Shown one piece after another: positions 33,891 to 46,782 of a stretch of DNA of 64,000 nucleotides; within the stretch, counting starts at the first letter, position 1, and each line of letters opens with the position of its first letter. Where the stretch lies: positions 19,122,446 to 19,186,445 of the forward strand of contig CP137675.1 in assembly GCA_037976565.1 (NCBI GenBank), read 5' to 3'. The translations under genes were made by a program, and so were the position numbers. The notes below the pieces were generated by a model. That model was not told the DNA's origin. It saw only the letters and a list, made by a program, of their open reading frames with translations, and did not search any database. The stretch comes from Mesocentrotus franciscanus (Eukaryota > Echinodermata > Echinoidea > Camarodonta > Strongylocentrotidae).

Positions 33891-34920
33891 AACTGTCTCC
33901 CCATCTTTCCCTCACATTCTTTTTATAATTCCGTAACTAATCCGTATACACTATATGTTTTAAGATTTGTTTTATTTTTTAAATTTTATTTCAAATGCCC
34001 TTCATAACAGTCTGATAGTCTGAATGGTTATGCCAATCAGTACGAATATACCACGAATCCATACCATGCAGAAATATATCAATAAAACCATGTAAGTCTC
34101 CTACCGCCCACCTGAGATTGTCCGACTTTCAAGGCTTGATGCATAAGTGAACAGGAAGTAAACGATTTTCCAGTTTTTACATTGTGCCATTCCCAGGAAC
34201 AATTTATCATCATGAGGTGACGAAGCAAACAAACTCCATGTGTATTATAATCCAATAATCATTACAAAATTGAATGAAAAATGTAGGACCATTCTTGTGA
34301 ACTGGTCGCATGACCTTAAACATATGCCATTCCTTGTTGTTGGTGCGAAAGACATGCCACCTCCTCGCACCTTGCGCTTGAATACACCCAACAGATTTGG
34401 AAATATAAAAAGTAAAATGAAATAAAACAAAACACACCAATTAATTCACCAAATCCTTACGTGTTTAAAAACGGAAAGGCGAGAAGTTAGTGTGTGGAAA
34501 TACGAAATTTACAAAAGATGCACTTTACTCTAACATGCTTACATTGATTCAACTACAAAACAGGTGACTTTAGGTCAAAGACTAAAACAAAATTCGATAA
34601 ATCAGCACCGCCTGCAGACAGAACTTGTTTAATAAATGTAGTAATTGCTAAATAATCGACACAGGACGGCCCCTTGAATTAAAGTAATCATTACGAACTT
34701 TCCAAAAAGAATATTGTTTCCTTTCGTTGATTTCCTGCAAACATTCTCCTGTGTTAGAAATATATTTCTGGTGTTTAAAACGTCTGTTCATGCATCACTG
34801 TTTTATGATCCTCTCCTGTATATTTTGAACAATATATAATATACATTTTTTTATCGTCGAGAGCGTTACAATTTTGGTTGTGTATTCGTTACTTTTAAAG
34901 CCACCATAGCCCACACCCGT
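33891..34920. other. AT-rich stretch, nothing recognised
   Basis: No exon or repeat structure noticed. Confidence 0.4.
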
Positions 34921-35065
34921 CTATCTCTCTCTCCCTAACGTTCTATCTTTCTCTCTCTCTATCTATCTTTCTTTCTCTCTTTCTTTCCTTTCTCAATCTC
35001 CTTTCCCTCTTTCTCTCTTTCTACTTTCTCTCTTACCACCCCCACCTTTTTTCTTCTTTTCTTTT
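34921..35065 (+). repeat. pyrimidine-rich tract
   Basis: Imperfect CT/CTTT repeats over about 140 bases. Confidence 0.85.
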
Positions 35066-35947
35066 TACTAGTGTTCCACTATAAAGACCCCACTGTCCAC
35101 ACGAATCAAGGATTTAAAATGTCCTCCACTGGGGTTACACTGAATATGTAATATGAAACACATAATGAGCTCTCCCCTGCTACAGATTGTGAAATAATTT
35201 AGGGATTTACATCTTTAACTATGGGATATTGAATTCTGGGGATTGGACTGCCGCATAGTTTAGTCACCAACAAAGATGAACTCTGGAGAGAGGTGAAGCA
35301 CATGATGCTTCCCTCAAATAAAAGTACAGCGACTTTAGGAATGAAACTGGGCCTATTTATGTGGAAATAGACAACAATATCAACTTGGTACTGAAAGGAG
35401 CAACATTATACTGGCATAAACTTGTAAAATATATATTTTGCATAAGCGTCTTATGCTTCATTTTCTATATGAAAGAAGTAAATGAATTTTCATAAAATAA
35501 ATTTTATTCTAACAAAGCGATTTCGTTCTATTTCCGTCAACATCTAAAGATGGTGTTTAATGAAACATTGGAGATAGTCATCCATCAATAATATATGTTG
35601 AGAGCAACTGGAATTATTCAATAAAATATCAATTTCAGTATCATAGAAAGACAATAATTGATGGCGCTGTTATTTTATTTACTTTCTTCTCTTTTCTATA
35701 AGAAACAAAGCAAGGGTTTTGCACTTTTAAGAGAATGCCTCGTACATCTGTCCTCCATGCATTATCTCATTAAGATGGTGTTTAAATTAAGAGGGAATTA
35801 ATTTTCTATTATTTGAATTCACGGATTGCCTGTATTCAGTGTTTTATTATTCTGAACACACAGTTTTTAAGTATTTAACGCATTAATTTGAGATTTGTTG
35901 TTGTCTTACAAAAACCTCCTTTTTGAGAGACTCATAGGGAAAAATGT

Positions 35948-36012
35948 TCTGTCTCTCTCTCTCTCAGTTTGTATCCCCTTCCTCTCTCTCCCCCTCTCTC
36001 TTTCTTCCTTTT
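35948..36012 (+). repeat. (CT)n-rich tract
   Basis: CT runs interrupted by CCC blocks. Confidence 0.85.
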
Positions 36013-36174
36013 CTTTCCCGTTACACTCTACTCATCCATTAATCGGTGGAATCAATAAATGTTTTCCATTCTTGAGTTTTGTTATGATATGTGTGACCAA
36101 TTGCATGTGTTTCCTCTTTCATTTATCTTTGTATAAAAAAGTATCCTAATGTGCAACTGACCACACCATCGCCA

Positions 36175-36378
36175 CCATGCAGAGTGGCGTGGAGACAGGG
36201 GACACAGAGGCATGTCCCTACCCCGATCGAATGAAAAAAAAAGGGGGAGGGGGATAAGAGAAAAATGGGAAAAGGATAGGAGAGAAGGCCATCGGACCAC
36301 CTCCCACCCCCTATTCAGAGGCCTCGTAAAATGATATCAGGGCCCCTTCAATTGTTATTCTCATGCTGCGCCACTGAC
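36175..36378. mobile_element. possible hAT-like MITE
   Basis: The left end GCAGAGTGGCGTGGAG and the right end, read as reverse complement, CAGTGGCGCAGCATGAG share the CAGTGGCG-type terminus of some hAT-like elements. The inverted match is short and no convincing 8-bp target duplication was found. Confidence 0.25.
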
Positions 36379-38930
36379 AATGAACCTCCTCTCAATATCA
36401 CTCGAAAACGAAAGCAACCCCCCCAAAAAAAAAAAAAACCTCAGCGCACTTCGAGTGTTAACAAAGCTTGCCGAATCGTTTTTTCTTCTCGTTTCTTGCT
36501 CCACTCCTGACTTCCAAGAAAAGGTCATCATCTTTCATCTTTTATGTTTTATATTAGCTTCGAGTGTTAATACTTGCACCATCTGTAGGAGAGTTGGAGT
36601 ATATATCTCTTTCACTCTTTGCCTCTCGTGGGTTTCTTGCGTTTCTTCACCCGCTATGATTTCCAGTTCTAACGTTGCTGTTTGGTGTCGGAAATTGCCA
36701 TCTCTCCGCTTACAGATCGCATGGACGAATAGTAAACGTGGACGAGTTTTATTTTTGTTCTGAGGGTGATGGTTTGCTATGTTTGGTGTCAATATGTGAT
36801 TGCCCGTTAGATGTTGGAAAAGTTCACTTTCTAGGTTTTACACACATCGTACGGAATCCATTTGAAATGAGTATCGGCATCCCCACACTTTACAAACATA
36901 ACGTGGAGAAAAGAGACGGGAGAGGTTGCACAAGACACACGAAGTAGAATGGATTTCCAATATCTCGGCAAACTTTACCCGTTAGCGTATCAATTATTTG
37001 TACTATTCACATCTGTGATCACAATGTGTTAAAGGTTGTGTTGTTGTTGTTGTTGTTATAGTTTTGAAATAAGGACAGTTTCTTACTTCTTTACATACGG
37101 TTAAGGGAGGGGGGGGGGTCATTGTTCGGCAACTGTCTTTCGAATTTATGAAATAAGATTGATTTGTTTTTAATTTCAATGAATTGATCAAATACAAGTT
37201 ATAATAAATTTCCCTGCATCCTATAATGGGTAATGGGAACGACAAAAAAGAAGAAGACTTTGTTGATGTATTATATATCATCGTTCAGCTTTCAGTAATC
37301 CTTTAAATTATGCATGCCATTATAGTTTCCTTAAAGAATATTCGTGGTCTAATAGGTGTAAGCGGGGGCATCGGGTTAGTCTCTTGGTGATTTCGAATAA
37401 CCTATGTAAATGTAAAACGTGTCAAATATATTAACAAAGTAGGGTGTAAAGCAGATTTTCAAGTTGTATTTTAGTAAAAGACTACGACTCCGTTGGTGAA
37501 ATCATACACTGAGACCAAAGTGAGGCCTCTTGAATAAATGTACGTGTAGAAGTGATCACTAGAAAACAAATTCTTACGACATTAGTGTTTAATACCCAGA
37601 GGAATTATGCAGATGACACATCCAGTGTAAAATATAGTATTTAATCAAAAAGATGTTTAGACAGATTCAAATAGACCATCTTTTTTCAAAACAAAGATTA
37701 TTTTCAAGGAGTATGGACAGGTTGAATTCACTCAAATAAATGTATTGATAAACAGCAACTAAAGAAGTGCACGGTATATAAAGATTGCGTTGAGATTGAT
37801 GCAGGGGTAATTTGATATAAATGAATGTACTAAAAAAACATTCAACGTACGTATTTGGATTCCGTCATTCTGAATTTTTAGTAGAAACTTTATATTCCCC
37901 ACGAGTCCCATGAATACTTATTGGCGTATTCACTTCATCTGAAAAATGCCCAACACTATTTGGTAACATTTTAGCGTCGGGTGCGTGGCTGATATTTTGT
38001 AGGCTAAACGGAGATCGCATGAAATATGGAGGAACTGGTGAGTGTGTATCGAATCTCTCTGAAACGTAGCAATTTCACCCAATAACAATGGTTGCCATGG
38101 AGAATGCAGCATCTCTTCCCTCTAGAATAAGTTCCCAAGATAATTTTGCGAGCGATGTTTGGAAACTGCGAGAGTATGATGTCTAGAATAATGTCAAGTA
38201 TGCACATGGAACAGTAATTTGTTGAAAGCAAAAACACGTACGCCATACTCAGGGGCTCCTCGATTGATTTTCCTGTTTTTATTTTTACATATAAATAATT
38301 ATGCAGATATAGGGCTTTGAGCCCTCGATGTTGAATATATACAGTACTTTCAGAAGTGATTTTAATATGGATCATAGCATTATAAATTAATATTGCATCA
38401 TACAATCTCGGTGATTTATTCCAACATGTTGATAGAGATTATCACTTTGACACCCAAGGAGAACACAATAGGGTACGACTTTACACCTGAAACATCACCG
38501 AGGTTCTGTTTCATAAACCTAACTGTCGAACATGGCAGGGTGCAATCTAGCAAATCTAAAAATACGGAGTTGAACAAAGATATCTAAGATGATACCATAC
38601 ATTGAAGATGCCTACTTTTTGACTGATTCGCCCAAAATTTGCTTCATTTTTTTTTTTTTTTTTTTGGTGTATACATTGTCAGTGTTTAATAACAAAATGT
38701 TAAACGGGACAAATGCTTTCTACCACCTGTAAACTGCTTCATACTAGTTAACGTCGCCAGGAGAGTTGGTCGTCACTCCCACCCTCTACATAAATGAATA
38801 TTTAGGTTTTGCGAGCACATTTTAACATCACAAATGTGTGCCAGTGGTAATTGTCTTTTTGATTGGATTATATGCCCCTCATATACAAACAAGTATATGC
38901 TAATATGCAGATGATAAAGAAGCAAAGGAA
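36379..38930. other. stretch with no supported gene
   Basis: Contains short (TTG)n near 37040-37060, a poly-G near 37110 and poly-T near 38649-38666. Frames at 36380-36763 (+) and 38004-38405 (-) show no motif. Confidence 0.4.
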
Positions 38931-39137
38931 CACTCTAAAAACGAAATTGTTAAATCTCAATTTAAAAGGGCCGAGGAGTTACCATTTTTTAAAAATGTTG
39001 ATTGATACTTTTAGCATGCTCGATTCAAACTTTATAGTGTTGGATCCAGCATGTTCAAAGTGTTAATCTACCATTTTGGAAGAGTGGTCACTCTCGGCCC
39101 TTTTAAATGGTGATTTAACATTTCAGTTTTTAGAGTG
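38931..39137. mobile_element. foldback MITE, 207 bp
   Basis: Ends CACTCTAAAAACGAAATTGT and its complement AACATTTCAGTTTTTAGAGTG. The inner arms match as AATTTAAAAGGGCCGAG against CTCGGCCCTTTTAAAT and continue to the centre (AGCATGCTCGATTC against GGATCCAGCATGTT). No target duplication is clear. The 67-codon frame inside is not a gene. Confidence 0.85.
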
Positions 39138-39625
39138 AAGTTATTAAATATTTGTTGTCTGTCCTGCAAAAATTACAATATGAATACAATAGATCAATAT
39201 TTATCTTTATTCGTTTAAAGAACGTTACAGATATTTTTATCTCATTAATATTCACATCGAAAAGTGAACCGCACCGTTATTTTGTTAAATATGTCAAACA
39301 TGCTGAGTAATTTAGTTTACAATTTCGATTTAAATGAGCTGAAATTTGTTGGACGGAATTGCTTCGTTTCGCTATAAATACTTTAGAATTATGTTACCCA
39401 GGCACACAACAATAACATCATAAAATCGGTAATTTACAATCATATTGCGAATCTTGTTTACAGAAATTTGGAAGGGGATAAGTTGGGAATTAATTAAGTG
39501 TCAGAATCCCAGTTCTAATTGGCACATTGAAAATATTTGCAAGTCACTTTGAAAGCTCCGAATCCCATATATTAGCTGGGCTTTCCCGGACCCTGGTAAA
39601 ATTGTGAGGGGCCAAATAGGAAGTG

Positions 39626-40055
39626 TATTCATTTAAAATCACATATGTTCCATAATGATCCATGCATTTTTTATCAGATTTCAGACTTTACTTATCAATT
39701 TCGACTAGCATCTGGATGAGCTCATCTCCGTTGTGTAACGTTGACAGAGACATGCAGAATACTCATTTAAAACAACGTTATGTTCCAAAATGATCCAAGA
39801 ATATTTTTCAGATTTTAGACTTTGCATGTCAATTTCGATTAGCATCTGGATTAGGACATCTCCGTTTAAGTATCAGACATACAGATATACAGACATAGAA
39901 ACAAGCAGTATACTCATTTAAAATCACACATGTTCTAGACTAATCCAATAATCATTTCTCAGATTTCAGATTCTGCTTGTTAATTTCAACTAGCATTTTA
40001 GTATTAGGTCATCGCCGCTGTGAAACGTCGGCACAAACATGCAGTATTCTCGTAA
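39626..40055 (+). repeat. minisatellite of three ~134-base diverged units
   Basis: Units start TA(T/C)TCATTTAAAA at 39626, 39760 and 39911, with a partial fourth at 40045. Each has a CAGATTTYAGAYTYTGC-type block, then AATTTCGA(C/T)TAGCAT and a CAT-GCAGTA end. The second unit is longer because of a local CAGACATA expansion. Confidence 0.85.
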
Positions 40056-40429
40056 AAAACAGGTTACGCTTGTGAGGGTCACAACTCGGTTTATTCCGAA
40101 GGTTCTTTATTCTGAAGGGTCATTAGTTCTCTGAATAAGGATTAATCTTAATCTTTAAATTTATGTTAGTAATTCCGAAGATGGAAAGGTTTGATCAGGA
40201 GGATTCGTAATTCAAAGGAGATTCTATCTAATTTCATTACTCCATTGTAGGAATTATGAAAAATCGTAATATTGTACCAATTACACTTAAAACCTATTAC
40301 ATTTCAAGACTTTAAACCTCCGGATAACCGAACCTTCTGAAGAAAATAAAAAGAACACCCCGATCAACGCACAAAATGTGTGGCCAAAGAAATGTTACTT
40401 CATTTCTGAAGCAATGAATCCACCATACA

Positions 40430-40490
40430 GGATTTTGTTGTTGTTGTTGTTGTTGTTGTTGTGTTTTTTGTTTGTTTTTTTTTTTTTGGG
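40430..40490 (+). repeat. (GTT)n and poly-T
   Basis: A (GTT)n run at 40436-40461 is followed by poly-T. Minus-strand and + strand frames through it are artefacts. Confidence 0.9.
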
Positions 40491-41539
40491 GGTTATGAAG
40501 CTCCAGAACAACTAACCTTCGAATTACCAAGCAAACCTTTAATCTATAACATTATATTATTATGCCTACCTGGAATTAGATTAATTATGATTAAAGCTCG
40601 TGATGCCAAAAGGCTGTTTCTCCGAAGTACTTTGATCAGGTTTAAAAACATATATATTAATAAATGTTAAAAACATCAATAAAAAAAAACGATCCAGCCT
40701 TGAGGTATAGCTTTTGAGCAGGGTCGTCTGAAGCTATCAAGGTATCTATGACTTACTTATTTTTATACTGCCATCAAAATGCAATAGGAGGTATGAAAGA
40801 CAACAGGTTTAATATATAAACACTTGACGAGTTCTACATGAATCTTAGCTGAACCTCGGGTGAGTTTGAGGTAGAAAATATTTAATAAGACATGTGTATA
40901 TTCAGGCCTAAAGGTATTGCATTAATCTTCGAAGTGGAACATAAACGCTACTCATAAAACGTATTATTTTAAGCATAAAGTATTACAGGAGTAAAATGCC
41001 AAATATATAAGGTACTGGTATTCAGACTTACCCCGAGAGTTGCCTTTCATTAGCAAACCAAAATATTCCACTAAATGAATTTAAACAGTTGAATACGGGC
41101 GAGATTGCAGGAGCTTAATCTGGACTATCACAGGAACCAGTCAAACAACAGAGTGAAAGAAAAGGTCCCCTTGATCTCTTTGGTGTGGAGATGATTACAA
41201 TATTATAGTTTTACTTAGAACGCAATAAAGACCTACAATTTTTGCCCAGCATCAATATCATAGGAGAAACGAATTGTACTAGCGTCTCCATAATGATCAC
41301 AATTATATTTCATCCAATATCGCATGGATCTGTGATCTGTGTACAGAACACCATATTGTACAGACATTTATCACGGTGTGCACTTGATAGATTGCTTGAA
41401 ATTATCTGGCGTATTAATAAAAAAGCAATTGCTATTTAATGATGTATTTCAATCGGTTTCTATTAATACTAATGGTATACCTTTATGATACCGAATCATT
41501 TTTTCCCGTTACAGACCATTTTTATATTTTGTGTGAATA

Positions 41540-41905
41540 TACGAGGTGTGCTCAATAAGTTCGTAGCCCGATTACGAAGGAGTAGGAAATCGGTGGCGTA
41601 ATTATGTCATATGAAAATTTCATTTTTTTTCTATTACAGGTGATAAGATTTTAGTGCAGCAGCACGGTATAACAGCAGCCGTTTAAATGTGAGTACCTGG
41701 GACTATTAACAAATTACATTGTCAATGGATGTTGTTCAGCAAACGTGCAGTCACCCATTTCATGGTGCTCAAGAAGGAGCCGAAGGACATCCATGAGGAG
41801 CTAATGGCAACATTGAGATACTACAAGTACATTTGTTACGAATTGTTCGTCAGAATACTATATTTAGCTCTCGGTGAAGAGCCGATTATAGTACAGCTCT
41901 AGGTA
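41540..41905 (+). mobile_element. mariner-type transposon fragment, 5' end, frameshifted
   Basis: Begins with TA then CGAGGTGTGCTCAATAAGT, the common mariner TIR form. About 185 bases on, an ATG at 41725 reads MDVVQQ. After a +1 shift the frame gives RAVTHFMVLKKEPKDIHEEL (41744 on), which matches the N-terminal helix-turn-helix of mariner transposases (RAVIK-L-LKG--PKEIHEEL). Similarity ends within about 50 codons. The catalytic DDD region and the right TIR are missing, so the copy is dead. Confidence 0.75.
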
Positions 41906-41994
41906 TTGAAGAGGACAACCTGATCGTCCAGGTCTTGTGATTTCACATTGGACAAATTATGAATCAGTGTAAATCTGTTTGAATTATTTGATTT

Positions 41995-42182
41995 GTTTGT
42001 ATGTTTACTTGTGTACGCTTGTAAGTACGCATATAGAGGACCGACGGCTTTTAAGTCCTCTCCGAGGGACTTGGTACTAAGGATTAATGCCTTACCCAAG
42101 GGCAAAAAGGCACATCTACTTGGCTTCAAACCTGAGACCCCCGGTTACGAGACCACTGCTCTACCACTGAGCCATCGCGCCT
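41995..42182 (-). mobile_element. tRNA-derived SINE (family 2)
   Basis: On the minus strand the head reads GGCGCGATGGCTCAGTGGTA-GAGC with an A box (TGGCTCAGTGG), then CTCGTAA and a B-box-like AGGTTTGAAGCC. This is close to a tRNA-Thr(CGT)-type sequence with a deletion in the anticodon stem. The core GCCCTTGGGTAAGGCATTAA and the palindromic AAGTCCCTCGGAGAGGACTT follow. A truncated copy is at 10231 and another at 51150, both also on the minus strand. Confidence 0.8.
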
Positions 42183-42635
42183 CCTGTAAACACCAAGGAG
42201 AAGTTGGTGTTTAGGATTTATGTACCTGTACTGTAACTAAAACTGAGGAACAGGACGGACCCATTGGTCCAGATCTATCCAGCGACAGGGGCTGACGTCA
42301 GACAGACAAGTCGGCGTCAGGAAGCAGGAAGCAGGAGATACCCAACTAAAGACATAGCTCAGGATGTACATTAATCAGTAAACTGTATTAAACTTCTGTT
42401 TAAGTCTCATATCTTTGTAATTCATATATATTTTCTCTTGTAACCCTTGCTTATAATAGTTTACATTCAAAGATTTATTCAACCTAATTATCTGGGTGAA
42501 TTAGTCTTCTTTTTGCAAGGTTACTATAGTCATAGTGGCAGTATGAGAAAATGCAAAAGATCCCAGTCGCAAGGTGTTGCTTGATTCCGACCTTGTGACA
42601 ATCCATCAATATACAATATTTCACTTAGAATGTGC

Positions 42636-42786
42636 AAGGCACATTGTGGACATCAGAAAGTTTCATCCAAAATCTTAATCTCAGTATGTCGTACGACTCT
42701 TTTGGCACATTGCAGATATAAAAAAGTTTCGTCAAAAATCTTTATCCCGGTATGTCCTTCGAGGCTACGACTCGCTTGGCACCTCG
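42636..42786 (+). repeat. two diverged tandem units of ~70 bases
   Basis: Both units start GGCACATTG and contain AAAGTTTC(A/G)TC-AAAATCTT and a CAGTATGTC/CGGTATGTC block. Starts are about 42638 and 42704, with a partial third at 42778. Confidence 0.7.
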
Positions 42787-42957
42787 AGGTACCTGGGAAA
42801 AAACCCATGTTGAACGATCAATAAAATGGGATGACGCAAGGGAGGGAAGCTTTACCTCATATCACAAAGAAAACAATGTCAGGCATGATTTATCATAAAT
42901 ATTTATACTCCAGCAAAGGCAGCAAATCTACATGTATGAGCACGGTTAAATAACAGA

Positions 42958-43040
42958 CTTGGGGATGAAAAATAATCATTGATATATCGACCATGTTAGG
43001 AATCAGTCAAAGCGTCGATAGACTGTTTTTCATCCCCAAG
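42958..43040. repeat. 83-bp segment bounded by a perfect 15-base inverted repeat
   Basis: CTTGGGGATGAAAAA at 42958-42972 and TTTTTCATCCCCAAG at 43026-43040. Inside, TATCGACC and GTCGATA extend the symmetry. Possibly a very short MITE or a deleted one. Confidence 0.7.
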
Positions 43041-46000
43041 CGGCATAACTTCAAATTAGCAATATGGCGGCTATGATCAACCGGCAAAAACTTACACCTA
43101 AAACGAGGATGAGGCAGAAAAATCTTAATGAACTTTCATCAGTCCCGTTTAACCTACGTATATTATTATTTGTTGTTTTCATGATTTGATTTACTTTAAT
43201 TATCCTTACCATCTTGTTTTGAATATTTTGTTCCCAATCGTATGATAAGAATAAAAACAATATAAAACCCATTTTACATATTTTCATATTGTCAAAATCC
43301 TGCAAAATGCTATGAATACAACCTAGACAACATTGGTCTTTATAGACGTACACATGGCCGAACTCGAGTGCGAATGTACTATCACAAGAATACAGCAACA
43401 AACATCTTCCTAAATCTTCACCACCATGATACCCAAAGCATCAATCAAGCCTCCTAAAATAGAGTGAGTGTCCTTGACATTTTTGCCCCTTGAATAATGC
43501 CCATAACAAATTCAAGTTCTACATATGACTCTTCAAAATATCCAAGACACCATTAAGGATGCAAAGGTGGAATAATATAACAAAAATTGGACCAATATCG
43601 ACCGCATTTTCGCTCAATATACAACGCGTGACCCCAATCTTTAATACAAATATTGGGGCTCAAAATGTAAGTCTGGTTTTCACTTTACAATATTGCACTC
43701 AGCATGTAGATTTGTTGATGTTATCAGTAGAGAGGGACATCACTCATACTCGGAAGCTCATACAATATGCCATTGAACTTTTTACAACAAACGCCCACGA
43801 CCACATTTGTACCCTCTGTCAGTGAACCTTTGTTGACACTCCGTGAGGTGCTACAAAATGTGATCCTTAAAAGGGCCCGCCAATTACGCTCTTTGATTGA
43901 CTGATGGATATATGGAATTAGTGGAGATGGGAGCAACCTATTGAAACAAACAAAAATAAAATTGGGATTGATTGAAACAAGCGACTGGACATTCAGCATG
44001 TTATAGCACACAGCCAAAATAGATATGAAATTTTACTATCATGATCCATGACGGCTGTATGACAGCGGGATTCAATTGTGTTACTTGACATTAGTTCCTA
44101 GCTTGGTAACAAAGCTAACATCATTTATAACTTGGGGTCAGGAACCCAGCCTTTAAACATGTGCTCCGTTGATTATTCTTTTGAGGTCAATCTTTTACAT
44201 AAATAGGCACAATGCTAACTTGGATCCTGTACCCAATAGTATTCTTAACCCCAAGGCTAACTGTTACCGTAACCATAACCTATCAAACCTTTTTATGAAT
44301 CCCCAAATGCTGCTCTAAGTATCATTTTCTTATTCATTCAATTACAAGACATAAACAACACAACACAACATAAAGTAATAACAATAATTTATACAGAGAT
44401 AATATTGATAATTACAGGAAAAACAATCAAATTAATGATTGGAAGTGGAAGTAAGTTATTCAAAAGATTTTAAAAGATTAAGGGCATCCTTTATTGCAAG
44501 GTTGTTGATCCGTCAACATGTTCGAGCTTCACTGAACAAATGATTGACGATTTTTTAGCACGATACAACTTTTACTATTTCTTTAAAAAGCCTAAACCTC
44601 CAGCAGCAAAATACAAAAAACTGTTATGAAGTATATATTCTCAGATATATACATTTTTAAAGAGAATTTCACCACATTTCCGACACGCAAACACATAGAT
44701 AGTAGAGACTGTAATCCTCAAAGATATCAAATAGCCGGGGAAACCCCCTGAAACCATTAACAACGCTCCTCTAATTATTTATCAACCAACCAATCTGATG
44801 AAAATATAATGCATTGATGCTCTCTGTTTGATCAGCAAAGCGCTAAATTAATCTTTTCATACGGTCCAAAGCTGAAAATTGGAATTTAGTCTTTATGTTA
44901 TTAGTTCACCTTGTATATTTCGTTTGGATTGTTAAAGTCTTACAGCTATATGTAATGACTACACGTCATGAGGTAGAGAGTTAAACATTGGAAGATAATC
45001 TTAAGTTTATTGCCACGCCCTGTACGTTACTTTTACATTGTGTGAGTATCATATAGCTTTATGCATTAAAAAACAGGGAGAAGTAAACCTTTTTTTTTCT
45101 ATTGGCGCATCCTGTATATTTTGTTTACATTGTTTAGGTACTATAGCTTTATGTCACACCCACACATCGTAAATCAATTTTGGGAAAATGACTTTTATCT
45201 CGTCTAGTACATTCGCAATATTCAATTTGCGCTGTTTTATTGGTATCATGCCTGATTTATATCACCAATACACCAGCGTGTCATATAAACTGACATTGAC
45301 ACTAATAGACTTATGCTTATTTTCATTATTTATCACACAACTGATTATGTTTGATTTGTTGTTCTTTTTTGTATTTTCCTATTATTTTTTCCCTTTTCCA
45401 CTCTTGAAAGTTTATTTTGGCATTAACCAATCGAAACATTTTATACAACGTTTCATATGCATACTCTTGGTGTACGTGTTTAAAACGACCCAAAAAGGTT
45501 AGTCAACTATGGAAACTCTATCACCAGATCGTCTGGCAAAATATTTACTAAAATTATGTTTTGCCTTAAATGATGATGATGATGATTAGATGATAAGTAT
45601 CAATAATGATAATGATAAGGAAATATCATATAAGTGAGACTTGCTTTGATACATAGCGCTGAAACTCATGTTTAGATGATATTTAAAGGATTTATGTGAT
45701 GGATCTCAAAACCTGATTTTTGTTTATTTTGATTAGAAATTGAAAGAGATCCTCACAATCCCACTTTTAAACCCGGCCCTGTATAACCATAGACGTCTGA
45801 TATGAGGAATATTTTATCAAGAAATTAAAATTGTCGAAGTTCCATAATATGGAGGCGTTCAATCGAAAAAGCCATATAGTGTTGGTGGAATTATCGTCGA
45901 TACGTAGAGAATAACCTTCCTCATGTTCCTCTCTCTCTCTCTCGAAACTTCAAAATGAAGACCTGACGAAGACTTTAAAAAAATTACACATTTTCCCATT

Positions 46001-46232
46001 TGTGGTAATAAAGACTCATATTTTCGTCACCTCGGTGCCAATGCTAGGGGCAGTAGGTTAGTTGCCACGTAGATTTATAGTTTATGCTTTCCATCGTGCC
46101 CCGACTCGATCCTTCCACTTTTTGAAAACATATCAGGACCTCTGTTTTGCGTTATTGCATGTCACATAGATATTTTATAATGATGATATCAATGATTCGT
46201 CTTCAAGGAAACAGTAGCGATCATTTTAATTA
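43041..46232. other. AT-rich stretch, nothing recognised
   Basis: Frames at 43051-43401 (-), 43724-44017 (-) and 45188-45502 (+) were inspected and show no motif or splice support. Confidence 0.4.
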
Positions 46233-46493
46233 ATGAATGTCCATTTGGATGAGTCTTGTACGTCATCTTTCGTTTTGTCATGTCTTCTGGAAATAGCTGT
46301 AAACAACATTGAACAAGGAGCCTTTGGAACACAGAGAAAGAGGATAGAGTTTGATGATGTTATTGCACTTTTTGAGAAGCCTAATAAGGCAATAAAGAAT
46401 GTCTATCATGCAATTTACGAGAACTGCCTATCAACAGATCCCCAAAACATTGCGTCAAACCTCTATACTAAACTTTCTACAGTCATTAATTTT
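46233..46493 (+). other. open frame with coding-like composition, uncertain
   Basis: The stretch IEQGAFGTQRKRIEFDDVIA and FEKPNKAIKNVYHAIYENCL has balanced residues unlike the surrounding low-complexity frames, and could be an exon or an old element fragment. No family recognised. No convincing donor follows, and the frame runs on into a hydrophobic T-rich tail. Confidence 0.2.
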
Positions 46494-46568
46494 GTTTCTT
46501 ATATTATTTTTATCATTATTTTTGGGTTGAGTTTGGCTTCATGTCCGTTGCGCCTGGTAAATATTTCG

Positions 46569-46590
46569 CTGACGCAAGACTGCGTCAGCG
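46569..46590. repeat. perfect 9-bp stem hairpin
   Basis: GCTGACGCA and TGCGTCAGC separated by AGAC, in a small CpG-richer patch with a further GCGTCA copy downstream. Confidence 0.7.
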
Positions 46591-46782
46591 ATGCGTCACT
46601 ATTTGACGCACCGTGTGATAATGACATCGTGTGTAACGGGCACATATGATGCGTCCTTTCGCCTGCGTTATTGCGCGCGCTAATCAAGCTTGTGAATAAG
46701 AAACTTGTATACTCGGTCATTTTCCACTCATATCATACTCTATGCGCCGACAAAGCCAAATATAACGACGTTGTACATATTA

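Noticed and set aside
42232..42540. Possible LTR followed by a TGGCAG primer-binding-like site
   Set aside because: The end of the segment (TTAAACTTCTGTTTAAGTCT, then CATAGTGGCAGTATGAG) resembles an LTR plus primer-binding site. No second LTR, coding domain or terminal TG...CA with target duplication was found, so it is not annotated.
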